Assembly: GCF_907165205.1 (NCBI RefSeq)
Contig: NC_058196.1
Location: forward strand, 6,490,501-6,554,500
Direction of reading: 5' to 3'
Source of the DNA: Coccinella septempunctata
Lineage: Eukaryota; Arthropoda; Insecta; Coleoptera; Coccinellidae
DNA length: 64,000 nucleotides
Shown here: in pieces, positions 10,032 through 20,447 of the stretch
Layout: each line of letters opens with the position of its first letter
Numbering within the stretch: position 1 is the first letter of the stretch
Made by a program: the position numbers and the translations under genes
The notes under the pieces: model-generated
Seen by the model: the letters and a program-made list of their open reading frames with translations, nothing else
Told to the model about the DNA's origin: nothing
Database searches by the model: none

Positions 10032-12820
10032 TTAATCACCATATAGGGTAGGCAGCTCTGGGGCAGCCGAGCACATCATCTGCCAAGGCTGCCTCAAAGG
10101 GACGTTAGGAACTTCCTCACTATCCTTGTATTTGCGAGGATGACTTCTCTTTGCGCCAGGCTTATCAGCTTTCTGTCCAAGCCCATTCGTAGGGTGTTCT
10201 CCACAAGATGCCTCTCAACCAGCCCGTTCGTTGATATGACCAGTGGAAGTATGGATGTTGACTTCAGGCCATAGATTGTCTTCATCTCGAACGCCAGATC
10301 CTGATATTTGGTTAGCTTCTCAACGAATGCTCTAGGCACATTGTCGTCGGCGGGGATAGCAACGTCCAGGATTTCTACTGTTTTCTTTTTCTTATCGAAC
10401 AGCAGAATATCGGGCCTATTATGTTTTATTGCCCGGTCCGTTGTGATGAAAGTATCCCAATACAACTTGTAATTCTCATTCTCCAGGATGTTACATGGTC
10501 GATATTCAAATGGCTTCATGATTTTCCTTATTAGCCCACATTTCATGGCAATTTCCTGGTGATAGACTCTAGCCATCGCGTCGTGCCGCTGTGTATAATC
10601 CACCGGTGCCAAAACAGAGCAGGACGATGTGACGTGCTGTATGGACTCAGTCATCTGGGAGCATTTTCGGCATTTGTCTGTTGGTATATTCCTTCCCGTA
10701 ATGTTCTTGATATATGATCTCGTCGAAACCACTTGGTCCTGGATGGCGACTAACCTGCCCTCTGTTTCAGGAAACAGATATCCAGCTTTCAGGTAAGTAA
10801 GTGATTCCGACTTATCAACGTGACTATTTTTCAGACTCCCAGGGTATCTTCCGTGGAGCGCCTTGCCGTGCCACTCCTGTATGAGCCCCTCGTTCGTGAG
10901 TCGCACCGGTTCCAGTTGGCCTGCCAAGTTTAACGGACTCAAGTTTTCATCTGCCTGACATAGAGCACTGTAGAAAGGTAAGTTTTTTGATAGAAAATAC
11001 TCTCTCATACTGCGCACTGTTTTGTCATGTACCATTTCCAGGTTCTGCAGCCCCCGCCCGCCGTCCCGTCTTGGGATGTAAAGCCTATTCACGGACGCAT
11101 GTGGATGGTGAATGCCATGTCTGGTGAGTAGTGCTCTTACTTTCTGGTCGATATCTCTCAACTCTGCATTTGACCATCTCACCACCCCGAAGGAGTAGGC
11201 TATGCATGGTACCGCCCATGTATTTACAGCTTCAAACATTGATTTGGAGTTGAGCTTACTTTGAAGCACCTTTTTCAGCCTGCTAAGAAACTTATCTCTA
11301 AAGATCTTCTTCACGTCAGCTGTCTTTATGTCTAGGGCCTGTTGTACGCCCAGGTATTTATACGTCTCCTGCGCTCCCAATTCAGGTATCTCCAGGCTCT
11401 CCATCACCGAAAAGACCTCTCCTTCCTGCACTCGACCTCTTTTTACATGTACAACAGCACACTTCTCCACCCCCAACTCCATTCCTATTGCCTCGGAGAA
11501 CGCTGCCACTATTCGAATTTGCTTCCTGAGTTGTTCCTCATTCGCAGCATAGAGCTTAAGATCGTCTATGTACAGCTGGTGGTTAATTCTCATGTTCTGC
11601 GCCCTTTGTAACCTATATCCGTAGATCTGCTTCTTCAGTAGTCTACTCAGGGGGTTTAGAGCCAGACAAAACCAAAGAGGGCTCAGCGTGTCCCCCTGGA
11701 AAATTCCTCTCCGGATTTTGATTTCGGTGGTTTTATAGTATTTGTTTTCTGTGTTTATCACCAGTTGTGTGCGCCATGTCTTCATTAGATGTTCTAGAAG
11801 AGTGATGATCGGCTTCGATATACCATACAATTGTAGTGCTTTGATCAGCCAAGTGTGAGGAACCGAATCGAAAGCTTTCCGGTAGTCGACCCATGCTACC
11901 GATATATTCCTCTGTTTCTTCTTGACCTGTTTAGTTATTATGAGGTCGGTTATTAAGAGCTCTTTGCATCCTCGGGCGTTTCCACGACATCCATTTTGTT
12001 CTCGTGCTAATATGCTATTTTCATTCACGTGTTTCCAAAGGTTTCGGGTAAGAACTGCTGTTAAAATCTTATAAATGGTTGGGAGGCAGGTAATCGGCCT
12101 GTAGTTTTTGGGGTCCATGGTGTCATTTCCCTTTGGCAGCATATAGGATATACCAAGCGTGAAGAAACCCGGTATCTTTGTCGGGTCCAACAAGACTTCC
12201 TGAAACAGCCTTGCAAGGTGACAGTGCGCAGCTGTGAAGTGCTTCCACCAGTAATTTTGTATCTTATCCACGCCAGGAGCTGACCAGTTATTCGTCTTTT
12301 TCAATGCGTCCTTTATATCTTTCTCCGTGATTTCTATGTCCTCCGTGTGGTACTCATTGGACTCTCTCTCCAAGTCTGTAATCCAATGTGCTTGTTCGTC
12401 ATGCCTTTTCTCTTCCTCCCACACTTTCTTCCAGAACAGGTGCATAGATTCCTCATCGGGCGGGTTTAACTCTTCAGAGGTCTCTTGTTCGAGGTGTCGG
12501 AAAAATTGCTGTCTGTTCTTGTAGTAGAGCTGGTTGTTTTTGTACCTTTTTACCCGTTCGTTGTACCGTTGGATTCTACTACCTAATGCTTTTATCCTTT
12601 GTTTTAGCCTGTCAAAAACCACCATTATGCTTTGCCTGAAGTTACCACTCCGAGCTTTGATCTTGAACTCTGATGCAATCTGACGGGTCAGCTTTTCGAC
12701 TCTATTGGACGGCGTGTCCGTATTAAGGTAAGTATGCAGTATGCCAATGCTCCTTCTTATGTTATTGATCTTCTTTTCCAGGCGATATTTCCAAGGAGGC
12801 GTTGTTTCGCCTTTTTTCGG
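10001..12820 (-). mobile_element. R4/Dong-like non-LTR retrotransposon, copy 1 (5' truncated)
   Basis: The element runs from the poly-A tail (10001-10030) through a short 3' UTR (10031-10093), whose last bases GGTGATTAAC resemble the ends of copies 2 and 3, to 12820. There it joins a 46-bp piece of Penelope-like sequence rather than its own 5' UTR. It is the longest of the three copies in the window. Confidence 0.8.
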
Positions 12821-12823
12821 CAA
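10094..12823 (-). CDS. R2-superclade reverse transcriptase with restriction-like endonuclease
   Basis: An open frame of 909 codons encodes the polyprotein of an RLE-type non-LTR retrotransposon. Reverse-transcriptase landmarks: K-N-Y-R-P-I-T near residue 239; motif A D-Y-R-K-A-F-D-S-V-P at 313-322; motif B F-Q-G-D-T-L-S-P at 375-382; catalytic Y-I-D-D at 418-421; K-Y-L-G near 489. Towards the C-terminus there is a C-x2-C-x8-H-x4-C knuckle (718-735), then the endonuclease core R-P-D (803-805), Asp 820 in L-D-V-A-I-P, and K-L-T-K-Y (836-840). The N-terminal zinc fingers and Myb domain usual in this superclade are absent. The first codon read as a start is TTG, two codons after an in-frame TGA that lies in Penelope-derived sequence, so this is a 5'-truncated frame, not a natural start. 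No internal stop: recently active or recently copied. Placement in R4/Dong rests on microsatellite targeting and is less sure than the RLE type. Confidence 0.88.
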   Translation of the reverse strand: MPKKGETTPPWKYRLEKKINNIRRSIGILHTYLNTDTPSNRVEKLTRQIASEFKIKARSGNFRQSIMVVFDRLKQRIKALGSRIQRYNERVKRYKNNQLYYKNRQQFFRHLEQETSEELNPPDEESMHLFWKKVWEEEKRHDEQAHWITDLERESNEYHTEDIEITEKDIKDALKKTNNWSAPGVDKIQNYWWKHFTAAHCHLARLFQEVLLDPTKIPGFFTLGISYMLPKGNDTMDPKNYRPITCLPTIYKILTAVLTRNLWKHVNENSILAREQNGCRGNARGCKELLITDLIITKQVKKKQRNISVAWVDYRKAFDSVPHTWLIKALQLYGISKPIITLLEHLMKTWRTQLVINTENKYYKTTEIKIRRGIFQGDTLSPLWFCLALNPLSRLLKKQIYGYRLQRAQNMRINHQLYIDDLKLYAANEEQLRKQIRIVAAFSEAIGMELGVEKCAVVHVKRGRVQEGEVFSVMESLEIPELGAQETYKYLGVQQALDIKTADVKKIFRDKFLSRLKKVLQSKLNSKSMFEAVNTWAVPCIAYSFGVVRWSNAELRDIDQKVRALLTRHGIHHPHASVNRLYIPRRDGGRGLQNLEMVHDKTVRSMREYFLSKNLPFYSALCQADENLSPLNLAGQLEPVRLTNEGLIQEWHGKALHGRYPGSLKNSHVDKSESLTYLKAGYLFPETEGRLVAIQDQVVSTRSYIKNITGRNIPTDKCRKCSQMTESIQHVTSSCSVLAPVDYTQRHDAMARVYHQEIAMKCGLIRKIMKPFEYRPCNILENENYKLYWDTFITTDRAIKHNRPDILLFDKKKKTVEILDVAIPADDNVPRAFVEKLTKYQDLAFEMKTIYGLKSTSILPLVISTNGLVERHLVENTLRMGLDRKLISLAQREVILANTRIVRKFLTSL

Positions 12824-12862
12824 ATTATATCAATAATCTAAAAGACTATTAAATATTGAAAC

Positions 12863-12866
<4 letters not shown>
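12821..12866 (+). repeat. 46-bp stub of Penelope-like pseudo-LTR
   Basis: This matches the plus-oriented PLE sequence at about 17837-17882 and is the inverted counterpart of 12908-12955. Together with the TA tract between them it forms a palindrome. It also makes the 5' border of R4-like copy 1, so a chimeric junction or later insertion happened here. Confidence 0.75.

Positions 12867-12908
<42 letters not shown>
12866..12908. repeat. (TA)n tract bordering the Penelope cluster
   Basis: TA repeats with one TTTA interruption sit between two inverted pieces of PLE terminal sequence. Confidence 0.9.
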
Positions 12909-12909
<1 letters not shown>

Positions 12910-13320
12910 GAAGTTTCAATATTTAATAGTCTTTTAGATTATTGATATAATTTGTGAATAAGGGTATAACGACTACTTTTGTAGGGAGAATTTAAGAAAA
13001 ACTCTTCATTCTTTGCCAAGCTTTCGAATTTAATTTAATTCTTCTTCAGGGCTTCTGGAAATACAATAATTTACATTTTCAGTTTAATATTAACCTTTGA
13101 TGACTTACTGAATTTGAGGTTATTTAAAGAAGTTCCGCAAGGCTATAAACATTTCTCGTCAATAAATTTAAAATAAAGTTTTTGGGACATCACATTTCAT
13201 TCGACTACAATGTTCAAACAATTTACAAAAATTTTTTTGTTTATTACAACTGTGACATATTTGACGCTTATTAAATATTATTTTTTGACATTGACATACA
13301 ATTAATTTTTCTTTGTGTTC
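12908..13320 (-). repeat. Penelope-like pseudo-LTR, 3' copy
   Basis: This 413-bp sequence lies downstream of the PLE ORF (minus strand) and is repeated at 15789-16201 upstream of it, offset 2881 bp, with no difference noticed by eye. Such tandem pseudo-LTRs, formed by partial tandem insertion, are typical of Penelope-like elements. It contains a hammerhead-like core at 13012-13060. Confidence 0.85.
13012..13060 (-). ncRNA. Hammerhead-ribozyme-like motif in PLE pseudo-LTR
   Basis: Read on the minus strand: core box CTGAAGA (13043-13049; fits CUGANGA), stem II GAATT/AATTC with an AAATTA loop, then GAAA (13022-13025), then the palindromic AGCT and a GGC that can pair with GCC before the core. 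Helix III is only two base pairs, as in the dimer-forming hammerheads reported from Penelope-like elements. One extra A lies between the core box and stem II, which departs from the consensus, and stem I is short, so activity is uncertain. Copies: 15893-15941 (minus) and 17733-17770 (plus). Confidence 0.5.
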
Positions 13321-15780
13321 TCATTCACTGACTGGACCGTCGTAAAATATCAAGTTTTCTTTAGATTTTTCTAACAAATACCTATATATGCTACTTAACT
13401 TATTAGTGTCTGTTTTTTTGTTCATAACATTTGTCTGTTTATTAATTTCGACCATTTCTAACACCAATCTCTTCTGATAATTTCTTTCTATTTGTAACAC
13501 ATTTACATCTTCAAAATTTATTTTATGATCCAGGTTGTATGCATGGGTTGCCAGTGCGCATCTTTCGTGGTGTTTAGTGATGTCAGATTTATGTAATGCC
13601 AATCTACTCTTCAACCACTGGGATGTCTGTCCTATATATTTATTTTCACAATCTTCACATTTCAACTCATATACTACGTTGCTCTTTAGTTTTGTTGGAA
13701 TTGGATCTTTCAGTTTTGTATATAATTTTCCTACAGTTTTTTGGTTGTACACAGCAATTTTGATGTTGTCCTGTTTAAATATGTTTTTCAGTTTATTTGT
13801 TAATCCATTTATGTTGGGGTATGAAGCGTAATGAGTTTGTTCTGGTGTATCGACAATTTCTGGGCGTTGGTCTTCTGTTTCGTGGCTAGAGAAAAGTAGT
13901 TTATTCAACATTCCGCATGGGTACCCATTTTCTTCAAAAATTGTAAAAAGTTTTCTTATTCCCTCTTTCACATGTGATTCGTGACATATTCTACTCATTC
14001 TTTTCTTCATCTGTTTTATTACATTAATTTTCATGTTCATACTGTGATTCGAGTTATAATGAATCATCTTATTAGAATGAGTCTCTTTTCTATACCATTT
14101 CAATTTTATTATGTTGTCTTCCCTTTGAGCTTTTGTATCTAGGAAGGGTACACTATGTTCTGGATCTTCTACCTCTAGGGTGAATTGTAGGTTTTCAGAA
14201 TAAGAGTTGAAATAATTCAATGTAGTCTGTGTTTGTTCTTTTGGAACAGACATTATTATGTCGTCTACAAACTTTTTCAAAAATGGTACACTGAAAGGTA
14301 ATTTGCTTACACATATTTTCACTAAATGGTCCATTACATATTGAGCTAGTCTTGGGCTCAGTTTGGACCCCATCGCACACCCAAATATCTGGAGATAATA
14401 TTCTCCCTGGAAAACACAGTAATTATTCTCCAACAGAAACAGGATTATTTCTTTAAAAAGTTCTTCATCAATATCTGTATATAGTTTTATCACACTCCAT
14501 TTTTGTTTTATCACTTCAATTATGTCTTTTTTGTCTAAATTCCCAAACAAATTGATGACATCAAGAGAAATTAACGTGTAGTTTTCTGGAAGTTTGAAAT
14601 TATTTATTGTTGTTGCAAAGTGAAAAGTGTCTTTGACGTAGTATTCATTTTCTTCATCATATGCTGTTTTTAGGATGTCAGCAACAAATTTAGATAACTT
14701 ATTCATTGGACTATTTAGACTTGATATTATAGGTCTCATTGGGAACCCATTTTTATGAACTTTAGGATTTCCGTAGATTCTTGGAGCAACTGAGTTGTAT
14801 GTTTTCATTGTTTTTGCTTGTTCTTTCGTTATGTATTTCAGTTTTTCAAGTCTGTCTATATACTTATTACATTTTGTTTGTATTGTCTGGGTAGGATCTC
14901 TAGGTAGTCTCTTGAAATTTTCTGACTGTAAGATAGCTTTCATCTTCTCATTATAATCTCTCTCCTCCATTATGACCGTCACTGCACCCTTGTCACTGTT
15001 CAACACCACTAGATCACTATTTTCTTTCAAAAACCTTTTGCTTTCCCTATACCATCCTTGAGTTAAATTGTTTTGCTCAGTGGGTTTATGGATATAATTT
15101 GTTACTACATTTGTAACCTTTGCTCTTTGTATATCTTTTCTTTCAGCTGGTATGGCTTCCAAAATATATTCGGTGTCTGCTATTATACGATCGATGTTGA
15201 CGTCTTTTTTTGTAGTTGGGATACTGAATTTGGATCCTAAAGACAAAAGATTTTTAACTGTGTTCGGTAATTCTTTACTGGATAGATTTTTAATCCATTT
15301 TTCTTGAGTTTTGAAGTTAGAAATACTGTTGTTTTTGAGGTTATTAATTTTTCTTATATTGGCTTCTTTAATTACGTGAAACTCTCTATTAAACGAGATC
15401 TCTAGTCTGCGTTGATATTCTTTGAGAATATATTCTGGCAGATGTCGTAACCTGTGTTTTGTTTTATCATTTTCTAATTGTAGTCTTCTTATTTTTTGAT
15501 TAACCTGACACAGTTCTAGGTTTAAAATTTTCTTCTTTGTGACATCATTGAATTCCCGTATTTTCTTATTTAATCGTTGATTTCCGTATTCAAATAGACC
15601 CATTATACTTTTTAAATTAGATGTTATGTGTTTTGGTGTGAGTCCTTGTCGTTTGCACTCCAAAAGAAATATTCGTCTGTTTAAAGCTGCAGCCATCTTC
15701 TTGTTGTTAGTACTCCATAATTTCATTTCCTTTGTTGTTACGGATCCATAGTTGTGTGTTATTTCTTCGAAAAAACCCAT
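13321..15780 (-). CDS. Penelope-like element RT with GIY-YIG endonuclease, intact
   Basis: This 819-codon ORF starts at ATG. The N-terminal 250 residues are basic and partly coiled-coil. RT blocks: N-S-D-K-G-A-V-T-V-I (261-270); Y-G-N-P-K-V-H-K (336-343) with R-P-I-I-S-S; motif A S-L-D-V (Asp 407); motif B G-C-A-M-G-S-K-L-S-P (467-476); catalytic F-V-D-D (504-507); V-P-F-L-D (544-548). The C-terminal endonuclease shows V-Y-E-L-K-C and Y-I-G-Q-T (703-719) with C708 and C711 between the two halves, as in PLE-type GIY-YIG domains, then R726 and conserved His residues (730, 752). Length and domain order match full PLE proteins. No stop or frameshift, and pseudo-LTRs flank it on both sides, so this could be an active copy. 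A start 8 bp from the upstream pseudo-LTR is consistent with the third copy. Confidence 0.92.
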   Translation of the reverse strand: MGFFEEITHNYGSVTTKEMKLWSTNNKKMAAALNRRIFLLECKRQGLTPKHITSNLKSIMGLFEYGNQRLNKKIREFNDVTKKKILNLELCQVNQKIRRLQLENDKTKHRLRHLPEYILKEYQRRLEISFNREFHVIKEANIRKINNLKNNSISNFKTQEKWIKNLSSKELPNTVKNLLSLGSKFSIPTTKKDVNIDRIIADTEYILEAIPAERKDIQRAKVTNVVTNYIHKPTEQNNLTQGWYRESKRFLKENSDLVVLNSDKGAVTVIMEERDYNEKMKAILQSENFKRLPRDPTQTIQTKCNKYIDRLEKLKYITKEQAKTMKTYNSVAPRIYGNPKVHKNGFPMRPIISSLNSPMNKLSKFVADILKTAYDEENEYYVKDTFHFATTINNFKLPENYTLISLDVINLFGNLDKKDIIEVIKQKWSVIKLYTDIDEELFKEIILFLLENNYCVFQGEYYLQIFGCAMGSKLSPRLAQYVMDHLVKICVSKLPFSVPFLKKFVDDIIMSVPKEQTQTTLNYFNSYSENLQFTLEVEDPEHSVPFLDTKAQREDNIIKLKWYRKETHSNKMIHYNSNHSMNMKINVIKQMKKRMSRICHESHVKEGIRKLFTIFEENGYPCGMLNKLLFSSHETEDQRPEIVDTPEQTHYASYPNINGLTNKLKNIFKQDNIKIAVYNQKTVGKLYTKLKDPIPTKLKSNVVYELKCEDCENKYIGQTSQWLKSRLALHKSDITKHHERCALATHAYNLDHKINFEDVNVLQIERNYQKRLVLEMVEINKQTNVMNKKTDTNKLSSIYRYLLEKSKENLIFYDGPVSE

Positions 15781-15788
15781 GGTATTGA

Positions 15789-16201
15789 TAGAAGTTTCAA
15801 TATTTAATAGTCTTTTAGATTATTGATATAATTTGTGAATAAGGGTATAACGACTACTTTTGTAGGGAGAATTTAAGAAAAACTCTTCATTCTTTGCCAA
15901 GCTTTCGAATTTAATTTAATTCTTCTTCAGGGCTTCTGGAAATACAATAATTTACATTTTCAGTTTAATATTAACCTTTGATGACTTACTGAATTTGAGG
16001 TTATTTAAAGAAGTTCCGCAAGGCTATAAACATTTCTCGTCAATAAATTTAAAATAAAGTTTTTGGGACATCACATTTCATTCGACTACAATGTTCAAAC
16101 AATTTACAAAAATTTTTTTGTTTATTACAACTGTGACATATTTGACGCTTATTAAATATTATTTTTTGACATTGACATACAATTAATTTTTCTTTGTGTT
16201 C
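15789..16201 (-). repeat. Penelope-like pseudo-LTR, 5' copy of the intact element
   Basis: Direct repeat of 12908-13320. It serves at once as the upstream pseudo-LTR of the intact ORF and the downstream sequence of the truncated tandem copy at 16202-17523. It carries the hammerhead-like core at 15893-15941 (minus strand). Confidence 0.85.
15893..15941 (-). ncRNA. Hammerhead-like motif, second pseudo-LTR copy
   Basis: Same sequence as 13012-13060. Two copies bracketing the ORF would allow cleavage at both ends of a read-through transcript or dimer formation, if the motif is active. Confidence 0.5.
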
Positions 16202-17523
16202 TCATTCACTGACTGGACCGTCGTAAAATATCAAGTTTTCTTTAGATTTTTCTAACAAATACCTATATATGCTACTTAACTTATTAGTGTCTGTTTTTTT
16301 GTTCATAACATTTGTCTGTTTATTAATTTCGACCATTTCTAACACCAATCTCTTCTGATAATTTCTTTCTATTTGTAACACATTTACATCTTCAAAATTT
16401 ATTTTATGATCCAGGTTGTATGCATGGGTTGCCAGTGCGCATCTTTCGTGGTGTTTAGTGATGTCAGATTTATGTAATGCCAATCTACTCTTCAACCACT
16501 GGGATGTCTGTCCTATATATTTATTTTCACAATCTTCACATTTCAACTCATATACTACGTTGCTCTTTAGTTTTGTTGGAATTGGATCTTTCAGTTTTGT
16601 ATATAATTTTCCTACAGTTTTTTGGTTGTACACAGCAATTTTGATGTTGTCCTGTTTAAATATGTTTTTCAGTTTATTTGTTAATCCATTTATGTTGGGG
16701 TATGAAGCGTAATGAGTTTGTTCTGGTGTATCGACAATTTCTGGGCGTTGGTCTTCTGTTTCGTGGCTAGAGAAAAGTAGTTTATTCAACATTCCGCATG
16801 GGTACCCATTTTCTTCAAAAATTGTAAAAAGTTTTCTTATTCCCTCTTTCACATGTGATTCGTGACATATTCTACTCATTCTTTTCTTCATCTGTTTTAT
16901 TACATTAATTTTCATGTTCATACTGTGATTCGAGTTATAATGAATCATCTTATTAGAATGAGTCTCTTTTCTATACCATTTCAATTTTATTATGTTGTCT
17001 TCCCTTTGAGCTTTTGTATCTAGGAAGGGTACACTATGTTCTGGATCTTCTACCTCTAGGGTGAATTGTAGGTTTTCAGAATAAGAGTTGAAATAATTCA
17101 ATGTAGTCTGTGTTTGTTCTTTTGGAACAGACATTATTATGTCGTCTACAAACTTTTTCAAAAATGGTACACTGAAAGGTAATTTGCTTACACATATTTT
17201 CACTAAATGGTCCATTACATATTGAGCTAGTCTTGGGCTCAGTTTGGACCCCATCGCACACCCAAATATCTGGAGATAATATTCTCCCTGGAAAACACAG
17301 TAATTATTCTCCAACAGAAACAGGATTATTTCTTTAAAAAGTTCTTCATCAATATCTGTATATAGTTTTATCACACTCCATTTTTGTTTTATCACTTCAA
17401 TTATGTCTTTTTTGTCTAAATTCCCAAACAAATTGATGACATCAAGAGAAATTAACGTGTAGTTTTCTGGAAGTTTGAAATTATTTATTGTTGTTGCAAA
17501 GTGAAAAGTGTCTTTGACGTAGT
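16202..17523 (-). pseudogene. 5'-truncated tandem copy of the Penelope ORF
   Basis: About 440 codons matching residues 381-819 of the intact ORF, from Y-V-K-D-T-F to the normal stop. At 17523 the sequence switches to an inverted pseudo-LTR. The frame stays open through the junction for 27 more codons that are not PLE protein. It keeps motifs A, B and C of the RT and the whole endonuclease but lacks the N-terminal half. Confidence 0.9.
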
Positions 17524-17887
17524 CAAATATGTCACAGTTGTAATAAACAAAAAAATTTTTGTAAATTGTTTGAACATTGTAGTCGAATGAAATGTGATGT
17601 CCCAAAAACTTTATTTTAAATTTATTGACGAGAAATGTTTATAGCCTTGCGGAACTTCTTTAAATAACCTCAAATTCAGTAAGTCATCAAAGGTTAATAT
17701 TAAACTGAAAATGTAAATTATTGTATTTCCAGAAGCCCTGAAGAAGAATTAAATTAAATTCGAAAGCTTGGCAAAGAATGAAGAGTTTTTCTTAAATTCT
17801 CCCTACAAAAGTAGTCGTTATACCCTTATTCACAAATTATATCAATAATCTAAAAGACTATTAAATATTGAAACTTCTATCAATACC
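17524..17887 (+). repeat. Penelope-like pseudo-LTR of the inverted copy
   Basis: Reverse complement of about 12908-13262. It lacks roughly 58 bp at its upstream end and leads, after the sequence shared with the 15780 junction, into the plus-strand ORF at 17888. It contains a hammerhead-like core (17738-17744 core box, 17762-17765 GAAA). Confidence 0.85.
17733..17770 (+). ncRNA. Hammerhead-like motif, inverted PLE copy
   Basis: Plus-strand version of the motif described at 13012-13060: GCC-CTGAAGA, stem GAATT/AATTC, GAAA-GCTT-GGC. Confidence 0.5.
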
Positions 17888-20346
17888 ATGGGTTTTTTCG
17901 AAGAAATAACACACAACTATGGATCCGTAACAACAAAGGAAATGAAATTATGGAGTACTAACAACAAGAAGATGGCTGCAGCTTTAAACAGACGAATATT
18001 TCTTTTGGAGTGCAAACGACAAGGACTCACACCAAAACACATAACATCTAATTTAAAAAGTATAATGGGACTATTTGAATACGGAAATCAACGATTAAAT
18101 AAGAAAATACGGGAATTCAATGATGTCACAAAGAAGAAAATTTTAAACCTAGAACTGTGTCAGGTTAATCAAAAAATAAGAAGACTACAATTAGAAAATG
18201 ATAAAACAAAACACAGGTTACGACATCTGCCAGAATATATTCTCAAAGAATATCAACGCAGACTAGAGATCTCGTTTAATAGAGAGTTTCACGTAATTAA
18301 AGAAGCCAATATAAGAAAAATTAATAACCTCAAAAACAACAGTATTTCTAACTTCAAAACTCAAGAAAAATGGATTAAAAATCTATCCAGTAAAGAATTA
18401 CCGAACACAGTTAAAAATCTTTTGTCTTTAGGATCCAAATTCAGTATCCCAACTACAAAAAAAGACGTCAACATCGATCGTATAATAGCAGACACCGAAT
18501 ATATTTTGGAAGCCATACCAGCTGAAAGAAAAGATATACAAAGAGCAAAGGTTACAAATGTAGTAACAAATTATATCCATAAACCCACTGAGCAAAACAA
18601 TTTAACTCAAGGATGGTATAGGGAAAGCAAAAGGTTTTTGAAAGAAAATAGTGATCTAGTGGTGTTGAACAGTGACAAGGGTGCAGTGACGGTCATAATG
18701 GAGGAGAGAGATTATAATGAGAAGATGAAAGCTATCTTACAGTCAGAAAATTTCAAGAGACTACCTAGAGATCCTACCCAGACAATACAAACAAAATGTA
18801 ATAAGTATATAGACAGACTTGAAAAACTGAAATACATAACGAAAGAACAAGCAAAAACAATGAAAACATACAACTCAGTTGCTCCAAGAATCTACGGAAA
18901 TCCTAAAGTTCATAAAAATGGGTTCCCAATGAGACCTATAATATCAAGTCTAAATAGTCCAATGAATAAGTTATCTAAATTTGTTGCTGACATCCTAAAA
19001 ACAGCATATGATGAAGAAAATGAATACTACGTCAAAGACACTTTTCACTTTGCAACAACAATAAATAATTTCAAACTTCCAGAAAACTACACGTTAATTT
19101 CTCTTGATGTCATCAATTTGTTTGGGAATTTAGACAAAAAAGACATAATTGAAGTGATAAAACAAAAATGGAGTGTGATAAAACTATATACAGATATTGA
19201 TGAAGAACTTTTTAAAGAAATAATCCTGTTTCTGTTGGAGAATAATTACTGTGTTTTCCAGGGAGAATATTATCTCCAGATATTTGGGTGTGCGATGGGG
19301 TCCAAACTGAGCCCAAGACTAGCTCAATATGTAATGGACCATTTAGTGAAAATATGTGTAAGCAAATTACCTTTCAGTGTACCATTTTTGAAAAAGTTTG
19401 TAGACGACATAATAATGTCTGTTCCAAAAGAACAAACACAGACTACATTGAATTATTTCAACTCTTATTCTGAAAACCTACAATTCACCCTAGAGGTAGA
19501 AGATCCAGAACATAGTGTACCCTTCCTAGATACAAAAGCTCAAAGGGAAGACAACATAATAAAATTGAAATGGTATAGAAAAGAGACTCATTCTAATAAG
19601 ATGATTCATTATAACTCGAATCACAGTATGAACATGAAAATTAATGTAATAAAACAGATGAAGAAAAGAATGAGTAGAATATGTCACGAATCACATGTGA
19701 AAGAGGGAATAAGAAAACTTTTTACAATTTTTGAAGAAAATGGGTACCCATGCGGAATGTTGAATAAACTACTTTTCTCTAGCCACGAAACAGAAGACCA
19801 ACGCCCAGAAATTGTCGATACACCAGAACAAACTCATTACGCTTCATACCCCAACATAAATGGATTAACAAATAAACTGAAAAACATATTTAAACAGGAC
19901 AACATCAAAATTGCTGTGTACAACCAAAAAACTGTAGGAAAATTATATACAAAACTGAAAGATCCAATTCCAACAAAACTAAAGAGCAACGTAGTATATG
20001 AGTTGAAATGTGAAGATTGTGAAAATAAATATATAGGACAGACATCCCAGTGGTTGAAGAGTAGATTGGCATAACATAAATCAGACATCACTAAACACCA
20101 CGAAAGATGCGCACTGGCAACCCATGCATACAACCTGGATCATAAAATAAATTTTGAAGATGTAAATGTGTTACAAATAGAAAGAAATTATCAGAAGAGA
20201 TTGGTGTTAGAAATGGTCGAAATTAATAAACAGACAAATGTTATGAACAAAAAAACAGACACTAATAAGTTAAGTAGCATATATAGGTATTTGTTAGAAA
20301 AATCTAAAGAAAACTTGATATTTTACGACGGTCCAGTCAGTGAATG
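17888..20346 (+). pseudogene. Inverted full-length Penelope ORF with one nonsense change
   Basis: The encoded protein matches the intact 819-residue ORF apart from codon 729, where TTA has become TAA (20072-20074), cutting off the end of the GIY-YIG endonuclease just after Arg 726. The reading frame beyond the stop remains open to the normal terminator at 20344-20346. The high identity to the other two copies suggests the stop arose recently. Downstream, only about 28 bp of pseudo-LTR remain before a TA tract. Confidence 0.92.
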
Positions 20347-20369
20347 AGAACACAAAGAAAAATTAATTG

Positions 20370-20374
<5 letters not shown>

Positions 20375-20443
<69 letters not shown>
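20375..20443. repeat. (TA)n tract between the PLE cluster and an LTR retrotransposon
   Basis: About 69 bp of TA repeats. It abuts the truncated PLE pseudo-LTR on the left and the first base of the LTR (TGTTAG) on the right. Confidence 0.95.

Positions 20444-20447
<4 letters not shown>

Noticed and set aside
11328..11611. Overlapping ORFs opposite the R4-like RT
   Set aside because: Shadow frames of a well-supported RT coding region.
13535..13831. 98-codon ORF opposite the Penelope ORF (also 16416-16712 and 19837-20133)
   Set aside because: Shadow of the PLE coding sequence on the other strand.
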